From: CALKJP01 sp046299555 | GTDB lineage: Bacteria; Bacteroidota; Bacteroidia; JACCXN01 | Assembly (NCBI GenBank): GCA_046299555.1 | Contig: JBKBHS010000003.1 | Span: forward strand, 62,001-126,000 | Direction of reading: 5' to 3' | DNA length: 64,000 bases | Shown: piece by piece, positions 25,308 through 35,085 of the stretch | Numbering within the stretch: position 1 is the first letter of the stretch | Layout: each line of letters begins with the position of its first letter | Notes under the pieces: model-generated | Databases searched by the model: none | What the model saw: the letters and a program-made list of their open reading frames with translations, nothing else | Told to the model about the DNA's origin: nothing | Made by a program: the position numbers and the translations under genes

Positions 25308-27338
25308 TTATATATTTTTTAAAATATCATCATCTACTAAATTAGGGAGAGTTACTTTTAATTTTTTACTACGTTTCATCTCTCTTTGTATAGCAAATAA
25401 AGCTTCTTTGTTTCGAGCCCAAGCTCTTCGAGCAATGCCATTATTTACATCCCAAAACAACATAGATTGTAATCTTCTATCGGCATCTTTAGAACCATCT
25501 AATACTAATCCAAATCCACCGTTAATTACTTCACCCCAACCTACTCCTCCGCCATTATGTAAGCTTACCCAAGTAGCTCCTCGAAAAGCATCGCCAACAA
25601 AATTATGCACCGCCATATCGGCCGTAAAACGAGAGCCATCATAAATATTGCTTGTTTCGCGATAAGGTGAATCGGTTCCGGAAACATCATGATGATCTCT
25701 TCCTAATACAACCGGTGCAGAAATTTTACCAGATTTAATGGCTTTATTAAATGCTTGTGCAATTTTAATTCGTCCTTCAGAATCGGCATATAATATGCGT
25801 GCTTGCGAACCTACTACCAAATTATTTTTCTGTGCATCTTTAATCCATGTAATATTATCTTCTAATTGCTGCTTAATTTCTTTAGGTGCTTTTTTATACA
25901 TTTCTTGCAACACCTTTAACGCAATTTTATCTGTTATTTCCAAATCTTTCGGATTAGCACTTGTACATACCCATCGGAATGGACCAAAGCCATAATCAAA
26001 ACACATAGGGCCTAATATATCTTGAACGTATGACGGATACTTAAATTCTCTGTCAATACCTTTTACATCGGCTCCTGCACGTGATGCTTCTAAGAGAAAT
26101 GCATTTCCATAATCGAAAAAATACATTCCTTTTGCAGCCAGTTTATTAATGGCAGCAGCATGTCTTCTTAAAGTTTTTTGTACTTCTTCTTTAAATTTTT
26201 CAGGCTGTTCAGCCATCATTTTATTACTTTCTTCATAACTAAAACCTACCGGATAATACCCTCCAGCCCAAGGATTGTGTAAAGATGTTTGATCGCTTCC
26301 TATATCAACTTTTATATCTTTTTCTACTAAAGCCTCCCACAAATCAACAATATTACCATCGTAGGCTAATGATACCGCTTCACCATTTTTTCTTGCTTTT
26401 TCGGCACGGGTAATTAATTCATCCAGATTACTGTATACTTCATCAACCCATCCTTGCTCGTATCGTTTAAATGTTGCTTTGGGATTTATTTCAGCTGTAA
26501 TACTTACCATTCCGGCAATTCGTGCAGCTTTTGGTTGAGCACCGCTCATTCCTCCTAAACCGGCTGTAACAAACAATGTTCCTTTAGGAATTTTTCCATT
26601 AAACTTTTTACGAGCAGCATTCATTACTGTAATGGTTGTACCATGCACTATTCCTTGAGGTCCAATATACATAAATGAACCGGCTGTCATTTGTCCATAT
26701 TGTGTTACACCCAGCGCATTAAATCTTTCCCAATCATCGGGTTTACTGTAATTTGGAATCATCATACCATTAGTAATAACAACCCGAGGAGCATCTTTAT
26801 GAGAAGGAAATAATCCTAGGGGATGACCACTGTATAATACCAATGTTTGCTCATCGGTCATCGTTGCTAAATACTGCATGGTAAGCAAATACTGCGCCCA
26901 GTTTTGAAACACTGCACCATTACCGCCATAGGTAATTAATTCGTGAGGGTGCTGCGCCACTGCATAATCAAGATTATTGCTCAACATATGCATAATGGCT
27001 TTGGCCTGTAAACTTTTACCCGGATAATCATTAATGGGTCGTGCATAAATTTTATAATCCGGACGAAAACGGTACATATAAATTCGTCCGTATGTTCTTA
27101 ATTCTTCTGCAAATTCTTTGGCCAATACAGGATGAAATTTTTTTGGAAAATATCGTAATGCATTTTTTAGGGCTAATTTTTTTTCATCATCCGTTAAAAT
27201 ATCTTTACGTTTAGGAGCATGATTAAGTGTTAAATCATATTCTTTGGGTTTAGGCAGTTTGTCAGGAATGCCTTGTAATACGAGTTTTCGGAATTCAGTA
27301 ACACTTAATTCAGTTGATTTACCTTTTTTAAGAGCCAT
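25308..27338 (-). CDS. hutU: Urocanate hydratase
   Basis: 676 residues, of the longer urocanase type common in Bacteroidota. The NAD-binding and family signatures are visible: YGGNGAVFQNWAQYLLTMQY, YSGHPLGLFPSH, GPQGIVHGTT, TAGLGGMSGAQPKAARIAG, DIGSDQTSLHNPWAGGYYPV, and ALDHHDVSGTDSP-like VLGRDHHDVSGTDSPYRETS, ending MAVHNFVGDAFRGATWVSLH. It converts urocanate to imidazolone propionate in histidine degradation. HutH and HutI are not in the window; the ureohydrolase at 1.4 kb could in principle supply the last step but is not linked. It is divergent from the response-regulator gene. Confidence 0.96.
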   Translation of the reverse strand: MALKKGKSTELSVTEFRKLVLQGIPDKLPKPKEYDLTLNHAPKRKDILTDDEKKLALKNALRYFPKKFHPVLAKEFAEELRTYGRIYMYRFRPDYKIYARPINDYPGKSLQAKAIMHMLSNNLDYAVAQHPHELITYGGNGAVFQNWAQYLLTMQYLATMTDEQTLVLYSGHPLGLFPSHKDAPRVVITNGMMIPNYSKPDDWERFNALGVTQYGQMTAGSFMYIGPQGIVHGTTITVMNAARKKFNGKIPKGTLFVTAGLGGMSGAQPKAARIAGMVSITAEINPKATFKRYEQGWVDEVYSNLDELITRAEKARKNGEAVSLAYDGNIVDLWEALVEKDIKVDIGSDQTSLHNPWAGGYYPVGFSYEESNKMMAEQPEKFKEEVQKTLRRHAAAINKLAAKGMYFFDYGNAFLLEASRAGADVKGIDREFKYPSYVQDILGPMCFDYGFGPFRWVCTSANPKDLEITDKIALKVLQEMYKKAPKEIKQQLEDNITWIKDAQKNNLVVGSQARILYADSEGRIKIAQAFNKAIKSGKISAPVVLGRDHHDVSGTDSPYRETSNIYDGSRFTADMAVHNFVGDAFRGATWVSLHNGGGVGWGEVINGGFGLVLDGSKDADRRLQSMLFWDVNNGIARRAWARNKEALFAIQREMKRSKKLKVTLPNLVDDDILKNI

Positions 27339-27355
27339 AAATTAAATTTTGATTA

Positions 27356-27363
27356 CAAAATTA
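27356..27363 (-). promoter_or_regulatory. Candidate -7 box of hutU
   Basis: The minus strand reads TAATTTTG (TAnnTTTG), 17 nt before the hutU ATG. No -33 element at standard spacing was found. Confidence 0.4.
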
Positions 27364-27407
27364 GTAATTAAAAATCCTGATAGGTTAAAATTAAGAATTA
27401 AAGAATG

Positions 27408-27415
27408 TATTTTTG
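27408..27415 (+). promoter_or_regulatory. Candidate -7 box of the sigma54-type response regulator
   Basis: TATTTTTG matches TAnnTTTG, 29 nt before the ATG at 27445. No -33 element was seen. Confidence 0.4.
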
Positions 27416-27444
27416 AATGTTGATTATTATAACAAAATAAGATT

Positions 27445-28605
27445 ATGCCTAAAATTTTAATTATTGATGACGAACGTCCAATTCGAAGTACGCTTCGGGA
27501 TATCTTGGAATATGAAAAATTTGAAGTTGATGAAGCCGTTGATGGCATTGAAGGAATTGAAAAATTTAAAAAAGGAAATTATGATTTAATTTTTTGCGAT
27601 ATAAAAATGCCTAAAATGGATGGCATTGAAGTGCTTGCCAAAATTCAGGAGATAAATGCAGAGATTCCTGTAATAATGATTTCTGGTCACGGTAATATTG
27701 AAACCGCAGTAGAAGCCATAAAAAAAGGTGCTTACGATTTTATTTCAAAACCGCCTGACTTAAACCGTTTACTTATTACCGTTAGAAATGCATTAGATAA
27801 ATCATCGCTTATTAGCGAAACAAAAGTTTTAAAAAAGAAAATCAGTAAAGGCTTTGAAATTATTGGCGAATCAAAAGCTATCAAAGAAATAAAAGATATG
27901 ATTGCACGTGTAGCACCCACCGATGCGCGTGTTTTAATAACCGGTGAAAACGGTACCGGCAAAGAATTGGTAGCACGTCAACTTCATGAACAAAGTAATA
28001 GAAATAAAGCTCCGCTCATTGAAGTTAATTGTGCTGCTATTCCATCTGAACTCATAGAAAGCGAATTATTCGGTCATGAAAAGGGAGCATTTACTTCGGC
28101 TGTTGCACAACGTAAAGGAAAATTTGAACAAGCAGAAGGTGGCACTTTGTTTTTAGACGAAATTGGAGATATGAGCCTTTCGGCACAAGCCAAAGTATTA
28201 CGGGCTTTGCAAGAAAATAAAATAACAAGAGTAGGCGGTGATAAAGAAATTAAAGTAAACGTAAGAGTAATTGCAGCCACCAATAAAAACTTAAAAGAAG
28301 AAATTGCCAAAGGAAACTTTAGAGAAGATTTATATCATCGTTTAAGCGTAATTTTAATTCACGTACCATCTTTAAATGAACGCAAAGAAGATATTCCGCT
28401 TTTAGCCGAGCATTTTTTAAAAATAATTTGCGAAGATTATGGTATTGCTAAAAAATCAATTACAAAAGAAGCATTAAAAGAATTGCAAAACATTAATTGG
28501 ACCGGAAACATTAGAGAATTAAGAAATGTGATTGAACGCTTAATAATACTATCTGATAAAACAATAACCGAGAAAGAAGTTTTAGCATATGCTTCAAAAA
28601 AATAA
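27445..28605 (+). CDS. NtrC-family response regulator lacking the DNA-binding domain
   Basis: 386 residues. The receiver domain (1-120) has the acidic pocket (DDE, residues 8-10), phospho-acceptor D52 in CDIKMP and the conserved Lys in SKPP. The AAA+ domain follows, with Walker A GENGTGKE (167-174), the sigma54-contact loop as GAFTSA (214-219) instead of GAFTGA, Walker B TLFLDEIGD and the sensor motif NIRELRNVIERLI. The protein stops 20 or so residues later, with no Fis-type HTH. It may activate sigma54 promoters from solution or act on a different sigma factor. No histidine kinase is adjacent. Confidence 0.92.
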   Translation: MPKILIIDDERPIRSTLRDILEYEKFEVDEAVDGIEGIEKFKKGNYDLIFCDIKMPKMDGIEVLAKIQEINAEIPVIMISGHGNIETAVEAIKKGAYDFISKPPDLNRLLITVRNALDKSSLISETKVLKKKISKGFEIIGESKAIKEIKDMIARVAPTDARVLITGENGTGKELVARQLHEQSNRNKAPLIEVNCAAIPSELIESELFGHEKGAFTSAVAQRKGKFEQAEGGTLFLDEIGDMSLSAQAKVLRALQENKITRVGGDKEIKVNVRVIAATNKNLKEEIAKGNFREDLYHRLSVILIHVPSLNERKEDIPLLAEHFLKIICEDYGIAKKSITKEALKELQNINWTGNIRELRNVIERLIILSDKTITEKEVLAYASKK

Positions 28606-28629
28606 AAAGGCGGAAAATTCCGCCTTTTT
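28604..28629. terminator. Bidirectional terminator after the response regulator
   Basis: A near-perfect palindrome, AAAAAGGCGGAA/TTCCGCCTTTTT (28604-28615 with 28618-28629), begins at the last bases of the stop codon. T-runs on both strands suit the two convergent genes. Confidence 0.85.
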
Positions 28630-28633
28630 ATTT

Positions 28634-29077
28634 TTAAAAATCAAAATTAGGTTCCGGTGCTCGCTCGTATGATTTCTTTTTAGGTAAAATCAACTTAACA
28701 AACATTACATTAATCAGTTCATCACCTTTGGTAACCAAGGTTTCGGTAATTCCGTTAACAACTGAAACAGGCTTATCAAATTTATAAGAGCGCTTTAATG
28801 GTTCATACGTTCCATCTTCGAATTTTAAAAAAATATCATTCGGATTTACCTTACCTTCTTTTACAATAACTTTTCCATTAAAACAATCGGCATTGGTACC
28901 TGAACGAATGGATATAATTACATTATCATATACACCATCGCTAGCAGTATTGGCTCCACGTTCTTCAAATACCTTTGCATACTTTTGATAGCAGGTAATA
29001 GGCACATCGTCCTTAGTTGATTGTGCTAATAATATAAACGGCAAATGAATAAAAGTAAATAGTAAAATTTTGTTCAT
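28634..29077 (-). CDS. Small exported protein of unknown function
   Basis: 147 residues from the ATG at 29077. The frame is open six codons upstream, but this start gives a clean signal peptide (MNKILLFTFIHLPFILLA, cleavage before Q). The mature protein is beta-rich with two Cys (ITCYQKYAKVFEERG and NADCFNGKVIV) that could form a disulfide, and contains GVYDNVIISIRSG and DGTYEPLKRSY. I do not recognise a family. It is convergent with the response-regulator gene and divergent from the yifB-like gene. Confidence 0.65.
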   Translation of the reverse strand: MNKILLFTFIHLPFILLAQSTKDDVPITCYQKYAKVFEERGANTASDGVYDNVIISIRSGTNADCFNGKVIVKEGKVNPNDIFLKFEDGTYEPLKRSYKFDKPVSVVNGITETLVTKGDELINVMFVKLILPKKKSYERAPEPNFDF

Positions 29078-29220
29078 AGCTTTACATTTTCTCAATGAAT
29101 GGCTAAGATATTAAATAAGTTTAAATAACAGACAAAAATCAAAAGTCTTCCTATTAAATTTTTATTTAACCCACCAATATTGCTTTTTTTGATATTTTTA
29201 AGCTTCAAAAAAAGTAATTT

Positions 29221-30756
29221 ATGCTTGTAAAAACATTTGGAAGTGCCGTTCATGGAATACACGCAACAACTATAACCATAGAAGTAAACATTACACCCGG
29301 AGTTAACTTTTTTTTAGTAGGATTACCAGATAATGCCGTAAAAGAAAGCCATCAACGTATTGATGCAGCATTAAAAAATAATGGCTACAAAATTCCCGGT
29401 AAAAATATAACCGTAAACATGGCTCCGGCAGATATAAAAAAAGAAGGCTCTGCGTATGATTTACCAATTGCCGTTGGTATTCTTGCCGCATCTGAACAAA
29501 TAAGCAGCAAGCTATTAAATGATTATCAGATAATGGGAGAACTTTCCTTAGATGGTGGTGTACAAGCTATAAAAGGAGTTTTACCTATTGCATTAAATGC
29601 TAAAAAAGAAGGATTTAAGGGAATTATAATCCCACAACAAAATGCAGAAGAAGCTGCAGTAGTGGATGAATTAGAGGTAATTGGAGTAGAAAATATAAAA
29701 CAAGTTATTGATTTTTTAAATGGCAACTCAGAAATAACACCCGTAAAAATTGATATTAAAGAAGTTTTTTACAAAAAAATAAATGAACAAGATTTAGATT
29801 TTGCCGATGTAAAAGGACAAGAAAATATTAAACGTGCCATGGAAATTGCTGCAGCCGGTGGACATAATGTGATTATGATTGGACCTCCGGGAGCAGGAAA
29901 AACCATGCTTGCCAAACGAATTCCTACCATATTACCTCCCATGACTTTAGAAGAAGCGCTAGAAACAACTAAAATTCATTCTGTAGCAGGAAAAATGGGA
30001 AAAAAAACTGCCCTCATCACTTCACGACCATTCAGAGCACCGCATCATACCATTAGCGATGTTGCCTTAGTGGGTGGTGGAGGCAACCCTCAACCGGGCG
30101 AAATATCGTTGGCTCATAATGGCGTATTGTTTTTAGACGAATTACCCGAATATAAAAGAACAGTATTGGAAGTAATGCGACAACCCTTAGAAGACAGAGT
30201 GGTTACCATTTCGCGTGCAAAATTTACCGTTGATTATCCTGCCGGTTTTATGTTGGTTGCTTCTATGAACCCTTGCCCATGCGGATATTATAATCACCCC
30301 GAAAAAAAATGTGTATGCGCACCCGGAGTTGTTCAAAAATATTTGAATAAAATTTCAGGCCCTTTATTAGACAGAATAGATATTCATATAGAAGTTACAC
30401 CGGTAAGTTTTGATGAATTATCTGACCAACGTGTTTCTGAAAGAAGCGAAACCATTCGTCAAAGAGTAATTAAAGCAAGAGAAATTCAACTCGAACGATT
30501 TAAAAATGATGGAATATTTTGTAATGCACAAATGAATAGCAGCTTATTAAAAAAATATTGTGCAATAGATGATGCAGGACAATTACTCTTAAAACGCGCA
30601 ATGGAAAAGCTTGGTTTATCAGCTCGCGCTTACGACCGTATTTTAAAAGTTTCGCGAACCATTGCCGATTTAGATAAAGCTGAAAATATAGGTTCACAAC
30701 ATTTGGCGGAAGCAATTCAATACCGAAGCTTAGACAGAGAAAACTGGGCAGGATAA
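29221..30756 (+). CDS. YifB/ComM-family Mg-chelatase-like AAA+ ATPase
   Basis: 511 residues. The N-terminal ChlI-like domain begins VKTFGSAVHGIHATTITIEV and contains GLPDNAVKESHQRI and VNMAPADIKKEGSAYDLPIA. The AAA+ core has Walker A GPPGAGKTM from residue 221, the APHHTISDVALVGGG insert, Walker B NGVLFLDELPE and the zinc-like cluster NPCPCGYYNHPEKKCVC. The C-terminus SARAYDRILKVSRTIADLD completes the Mg-chelatase-like fold. ComM in this family is a hexameric helicase that promotes branch migration in natural transformation; whether this host is competent is not visible. Confidence 0.95.
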   Translation: MLVKTFGSAVHGIHATTITIEVNITPGVNFFLVGLPDNAVKESHQRIDAALKNNGYKIPGKNITVNMAPADIKKEGSAYDLPIAVGILAASEQISSKLLNDYQIMGELSLDGGVQAIKGVLPIALNAKKEGFKGIIIPQQNAEEAAVVDELEVIGVENIKQVIDFLNGNSEITPVKIDIKEVFYKKINEQDLDFADVKGQENIKRAMEIAAAGGHNVIMIGPPGAGKTMLAKRIPTILPPMTLEEALETTKIHSVAGKMGKKTALITSRPFRAPHHTISDVALVGGGGNPQPGEISLAHNGVLFLDELPEYKRTVLEVMRQPLEDRVVTISRAKFTVDYPAGFMLVASMNPCPCGYYNHPEKKCVCAPGVVQKYLNKISGPLLDRIDIHIEVTPVSFDELSDQRVSERSETIRQRVIKAREIQLERFKNDGIFCNAQMNSSLLKKYCAIDDAGQLLLKRAMEKLGLSARAYDRILKVSRTIADLDKAENIGSQHLAEAIQYRSLDRENWAG

Positions 30757-30786
30757 TAATTTTAAAATTTTAATGCTGAATGTATT

Positions 30787-31977
30787 TTGAAATCTATCAG
30801 TAAAACAGTTTGGCTTCTTTCTTTAATAAGCTTATTTACCGATACTGCCAGTGAAATGCTTTATCCGATAATGCCGATTTATTTAAAATCAATCGGATTT
30901 AGTGTTTTTATTATCGGAATTTTAGAAGGAATTGCAGAAGCAACTGCCGGCTTAAGTAAAGGATATTTTGGTAATTTATCGGATATTACAGGTAAAAGAG
31001 TTCCATTTGTTCAAATTGGCTATGCATTAAGTGCAATATCCAAACCTCTAATGGCAATATTCATTCACCCTGTAGGAATATTGTTTGCTCGAACTATGGA
31101 TAGGCTTGGAAAAGGAATTCGTACCGGTGCTCGCGATGCGCTATTATCAAGTGAGGCAAGCCATTCAAACAAAGGAAAGATTTTCGGTTTTCATCGTTCA
31201 ATGGATACCATCGGTGCTGTAATTGGACCTGTAATTGCACTTTCTTATTTATATTTTTTCCCCGATGATTATAAAGCTTTATTTTTTATCGCATTCATTC
31301 CGGGATTGCTGGCTATTCTAATTTCATTTTTACTCAAAGAAAATGTCCAACATATTCATTCAAATACAAAAATTACATTTTTATCATTTGTAAATTACTG
31401 GAAAAAAAGCAACAATAACTATAAAAGATTAACTATTGGACTATTACTTTTTGCACTCATTAATAGTTCAGATGTATTTCTTTTGTTAAAAGCTAAATCG
31501 ATAGGATTAAATGATCGTCAAGTATTAATAACGTATATATTCTACAATTTAACTTATGCCCTTTTTGCTTTTCCTTTAGGTATCATAGCTGATAAGTTGG
31601 GATTAAAAAACGTATTTATTTTTGGCTTAACTCTATTTGCATTTGTGTATTTTGGTATGGCTATTATTGACCATAAAACTCTATTGTACTTTTTATTTTT
31701 TATTTATGGAATTTATGCAGCTGCAACCGAAGGTATAGCCAAAGCATGGATTAGTAATATTGTTTTGAAATCAGAAACAGCAACTGCTATTGGCACATAT
31801 TCTGCTTTTCAAAGCATTTGCACCATGATTGCAAGTGCAACTACCGGTTATTTGTGGTATAAATACAGTGCAACTTTTGCCTTTTTATTTATTAGTGTTG
31901 TAACATTAATTTTATGTATGTATTTTATTTTTGTTCCCTATTCAGCCCAAGCTCAAATTCAAACTAAAAATAATTAA
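30787..31977 (+). CDS. Major facilitator superfamily transporter
   Basis: 396 residues with about 12 hydrophobic segments. The N-terminus LLSLISLFTDTASEMLYPIM and the loop 2-3 region GYFGNLSDITGKRVPF are typical of MFS proteins annotated as YfmO/nreB-like or generic permeases; DRLGKGIRTGARDALLS is a strongly conserved segment of this subgroup. The second half repeats the signature as GIIADKLGLKNVF. The substrate is unknown. The start is TTG (30787), with no upstream in-frame ATG and the first internal Met after TM1. It lies 30 nt downstream of the yifB-like gene, probably on the same transcript. Confidence 0.88.
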   Translation: MKSISKTVWLLSLISLFTDTASEMLYPIMPIYLKSIGFSVFIIGILEGIAEATAGLSKGYFGNLSDITGKRVPFVQIGYALSAISKPLMAIFIHPVGILFARTMDRLGKGIRTGARDALLSSEASHSNKGKIFGFHRSMDTIGAVIGPVIALSYLYFFPDDYKALFFIAFIPGLLAILISFLLKENVQHIHSNTKITFLSFVNYWKKSNNNYKRLTIGLLLFALINSSDVFLLLKAKSIGLNDRQVLITYIFYNLTYALFAFPLGIIADKLGLKNVFIFGLTLFAFVYFGMAIIDHKTLLYFLFFIYGIYAAATEGIAKAWISNIVLKSETATAIGTYSAFQSICTMIASATTGYLWYKYSATFAFLFISVVTLILCMYFIFVPYSAQAQIQTKNN

Positions 31978-32051
31978 TTACAAATTACTCGTAAGAATTA
32001 TAACAACATAAAGCTTAATTAAAGGTTAACGAAAATCTACAAAATTTGCAT

Positions 32052-33311
32052 TTACGTTTTTTGCTTTATCTTTTTAGCAGCAGGGAATAGAATATTATTC
32101 AAAATTAAACGATAGCCGGGTGAGTTGGGATGAAGATTCAAATCAGTTGGCGGGTCACCGACTAAATGCTGGTAATCTTCAGGATCATGCCCACCATAAA
32201 AAGTCCATGTACCTTTTCCATAATCGCCATGAATATATCGGGCAGAATTTAAGGCTTTGTTTTCGCCCATAATTAAAACATCAGGTTTTAAAAACTGCTT
32301 ATTAAAAGCAGTTGTTTGACCCATAAATCCTTTTATAATTTGCTCATGATTTTGGCATAGCATACTTGGTACCGGATCCCATTTGGCAGAAAATTCAAAC
32401 AATACAAACAAATCGTTTTGTTGTGTAGTTCTTGAATGAATCGGAGTAGCATCAATATTTGAAAATTCGTAAACAGCCGGATTTGTTTCGAGCGTAAAAT
32501 TTTGAAATGCAAATGTTTTTTTGAAATCAATTTTATTGTTGTAATTAGGTTCAGCAGGATCGCCATCAAACATACTTTCGCAAATATCCACGCCTTCGGC
32601 AGATAGGGCAATATCATAACTGTCGGTTGCCGAACACATAGCAAATAAAAAACCTCCACCGGCAACAAAATCGCGAATTTTATGAGCTACAGCTAATTTT
32701 AATTGAGATACTTTACTGAATCCTAATCGCGCAGCCAGCTCTTCAAATTCTTTAACTTGTTGTTGATACCAAGCCGCATTTTTATAATTAGCCCAAAAAC
32801 GTCCATATTGGCCTGTAAAATCTTCATGATGCAAATGAAGCCAATCGTATAAATGCAACTTTCCTGATAAAATTTCATCGTCATACAACACATCGTATGG
32901 TATTTCGGCATAGGTTAAAACAAGTGTAACGGCATCATCCCATGGCTGAGCCGATTTTGGAGAATATACGGCAACACGCGGAGCTTTTTCTAATTTAATT
33001 GACTCCATGTTTACTTCTGGATTGGCAATTTCGGTTAAAATTGCATTGGCTCTGGAATCAGCAATTATTTCGTAACTCACACCGCGTATTACACATTCTT
33101 CTTCAATGGCTTTGTAATATTCCATTAAAAAACTTCCACCTCGGTAATTCAGCAACCATTTAATTTCTACATTGCGTTGCAAAGTCCAATAAGCAATTCC
33201 ATATGCTTTTAAATGATTTTTTTGAACATTATCCATTGGGATAAGAATATGCGTTGCTTTGGATGATAAAGCAAATAACGTAATGAGAAATAATGTAAAG
33301 AATTTTCGCAT
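32052..33311 (-). CDS. Secreted protein of the family commonly labelled asparagine synthetase B
   Basis: 419 residues with a signal peptide MRKFFTLFLITLFALSSKA. Sequences of this type in Bacteroidota (THILIPMDNVQKNHLKAYGI, then AYWTLQRNVEIKWLLNYRGG, and CSATDSYDIALSAEGVDICE) are routinely annotated asparagine synthetase B. That label is doubtful: no SGGLDS ATP-pyrophosphatase motif and no N-terminal catalytic Cys are present, and the signal peptide places it outside the cytoplasm. The protein looks instead like a glutamine-amidotransferase-type/ThuA-like fold (HHEDFTGQYGRF, GGFLFAMCSATDS). True function unknown. Confidence 0.75.
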   Translation of the reverse strand: MRKFFTLFLITLFALSSKATHILIPMDNVQKNHLKAYGIAYWTLQRNVEIKWLLNYRGGSFLMEYYKAIEEECVIRGVSYEIIADSRANAILTEIANPEVNMESIKLEKAPRVAVYSPKSAQPWDDAVTLVLTYAEIPYDVLYDDEILSGKLHLYDWLHLHHEDFTGQYGRFWANYKNAAWYQQQVKEFEELAARLGFSKVSQLKLAVAHKIRDFVAGGGFLFAMCSATDSYDIALSAEGVDICESMFDGDPAEPNYNNKIDFKKTFAFQNFTLETNPAVYEFSNIDATPIHSRTTQQNDLFVLFEFSAKWDPVPSMLCQNHEQIIKGFMGQTTAFNKQFLKPDVLIMGENKALNSARYIHGDYGKGTWTFYGGHDPEDYQHLVGDPPTDLNLHPNSPGYRLILNNILFPAAKKIKQKT

Positions 33312-33379
33312 ATTCTAAATTAATGAGAAAAGTTAAAAATTTATCTCATCAAATCGTTATTTAATGTTAAAACATTAAT

Positions 33380-34915
33380 TTAAAAAGGAACATTATCATC
33401 ATCGTCCGAATTCCAATCGTTTAATTTTGACGGTAGAGTAAAAGAACCACCGCTTTCAAAATCATTCGATGGAGATAGTGGAGTAAATGATTCAAATGGA
33501 TTATTATCTACATCGGTAAACTTTGCCAATTTACTGATAAATCGAAGCGGAACATCTTCTAAACCTCCGTTTCTATGTTTGGCTATAATAATATAACCCA
33601 ATCCTGTAACTGAATTTCCTTCTGCATCTTGCGTAATTCCATAATATTCCGGACGATAAATAAAGGCTACCATATCGGCATCTTGTTCTATTGCTCCCGA
33701 TTCGCGCAAATCTGAAAGTTGCGGACGTTTATCACCTCCTCGCGTTTCAACTGCACGACTTAATTGCGACAATGCAATTACCGGCACATTTAATTCTTTT
33801 GCAATACTTTTTAACGAGCGCGATATCATACTTATTTCCTGCTCACGATTTCCGCTTCCTTTTTCTCCTCCGGTGGTCATTAATTGTAAATAGTCAATAA
33901 TAATTAACTGTATATCGTGCTGTGCTTTTAGCCTGCGACATTTTGCCCTTAATTCAAAAATGGATAAGGCCGGAGTATCATCTATAAATAGTGGAGCTTT
34001 TGATAGAGCACCAATACGCGCATGTACTTGCTGCCATTCGTAATCGGCTAAATTTCCGCGCTTTAATTTTTCTGCTTCAATTTCTGATTCGCTAGAAATT
34101 AATCGAGTTACTAACTGCACAGCCGACATTTCTAATGAAAACAAGGCTACCGGCTTATTAAAATCTACAGCCGCATTACGTGCCATAGCTAATACAAATG
34201 CAGTTTTACCCATACCCGGACGTGCCGCAATAACAATTAAGTCTGACTTTTGCCATCCGGCCGTTACCCTGTCTAAGGCTGCAAAACCCGAAGGAACTCC
34301 AACTATAGCATCTTCATGGTTTTTAGCATTTTCGATATTCTGCAATGCTTCATGCATAATATCTTTCATCTCCATAAAGTTTTTTCGAATATTTCCTTCG
34401 GCTACGGTAAATAAATCTTTTTCGGCTTCATCTAATAATTCAAACACATCGGTTGTTTCATCATACGCCTTTTGAATTGTTTTTGTAGATATTCTTATTA
34501 ATTCGCGCTGAATATGTTTTTGAGCAATAATTCGTGCATAATATTCGGCATTGGCTGAAGTAGCAATTCTATTAGTTAAGCTGGTAATATAAAAAGGACC
34601 GCCAACAAATTCCAGCTCGCCACGTTTTTTTAACTCTGTAGTTACGGTTAAAATATCGATTGGTTCTGAACGTTGAAATAAATCTTGTATTGCCGCATAT
34701 ATTTTTTGGTGTTGTTCTTTGTAGAATGATTCCGGTTTTAAAATATCAATTACATCATTTACGGCATCTTTTTCAAGCATCATAGCCCCCAAAACGGCTT
34801 CTTCCAAATCAACGGCTTGTGGGGGCAATTTTCCATGTTCTAAAGCTAATTGCTGAAGCGGTGATTTATTTATTCCTCTTCGAGTTGAAAGTGATTTATC
34901 GTTTTTTCCGTCCAT
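33380..34915 (-). CDS. dnaB: Replicative DNA helicase
   Basis: 511 residues. The N-terminal DnaB collar domain (QAVDLEEAVLGAMMLEKDAV) is followed by the RecA-like ATPase: Walker A ARPGMGKT (about 231-238), LFSLEMSAVQL, Walker B QLIIIDYLQLM, ALSQLSRAVETRG and QLSDLRESGAIEQDADMV. The acidic C-terminal tail DDDDNVPF is a common end in this family. It unwinds DNA at the replication fork as a hexamer. No intein is present. Confidence 0.97.
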   Translation of the reverse strand: MDGKNDKSLSTRRGINKSPLQQLALEHGKLPPQAVDLEEAVLGAMMLEKDAVNDVIDILKPESFYKEQHQKIYAAIQDLFQRSEPIDILTVTTELKKRGELEFVGGPFYITSLTNRIATSANAEYYARIIAQKHIQRELIRISTKTIQKAYDETTDVFELLDEAEKDLFTVAEGNIRKNFMEMKDIMHEALQNIENAKNHEDAIVGVPSGFAALDRVTAGWQKSDLIVIAARPGMGKTAFVLAMARNAAVDFNKPVALFSLEMSAVQLVTRLISSESEIEAEKLKRGNLADYEWQQVHARIGALSKAPLFIDDTPALSIFELRAKCRRLKAQHDIQLIIIDYLQLMTTGGEKGSGNREQEISMISRSLKSIAKELNVPVIALSQLSRAVETRGGDKRPQLSDLRESGAIEQDADMVAFIYRPEYYGITQDAEGNSVTGLGYIIIAKHRNGGLEDVPLRFISKLAKFTDVDNNPFESFTPLSPSNDFESGGSFTLPSKLNDWNSDDDDNVPF

Positions 34916-35033
34916 ATAAAATTATATCCTTAATTTCAGTTTCTAATTTAAAGCTCTCAAAAGTATAAAATTATTATGCTTAAAATGGAAGAAGATTTTG
35001 CACAAACAACCAACACTTTATGAACAAGCAAAA

Positions 35034-35041
35034 TATTTTTG
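35034..35041 (+). promoter_or_regulatory. Candidate -7 box of the lipoprotein at 35.1 kb
   Basis: TATTTTTG matches TAnnTTTG, 44 nt before the ATG at 35086. The nearest upstream TTTG is too far away for a -33 element. Confidence 0.35.
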
Positions 35042-35085
35042 TATCTTTATGAATGTGAAGTTTTTGAAATCATATTGTTTTGAAC

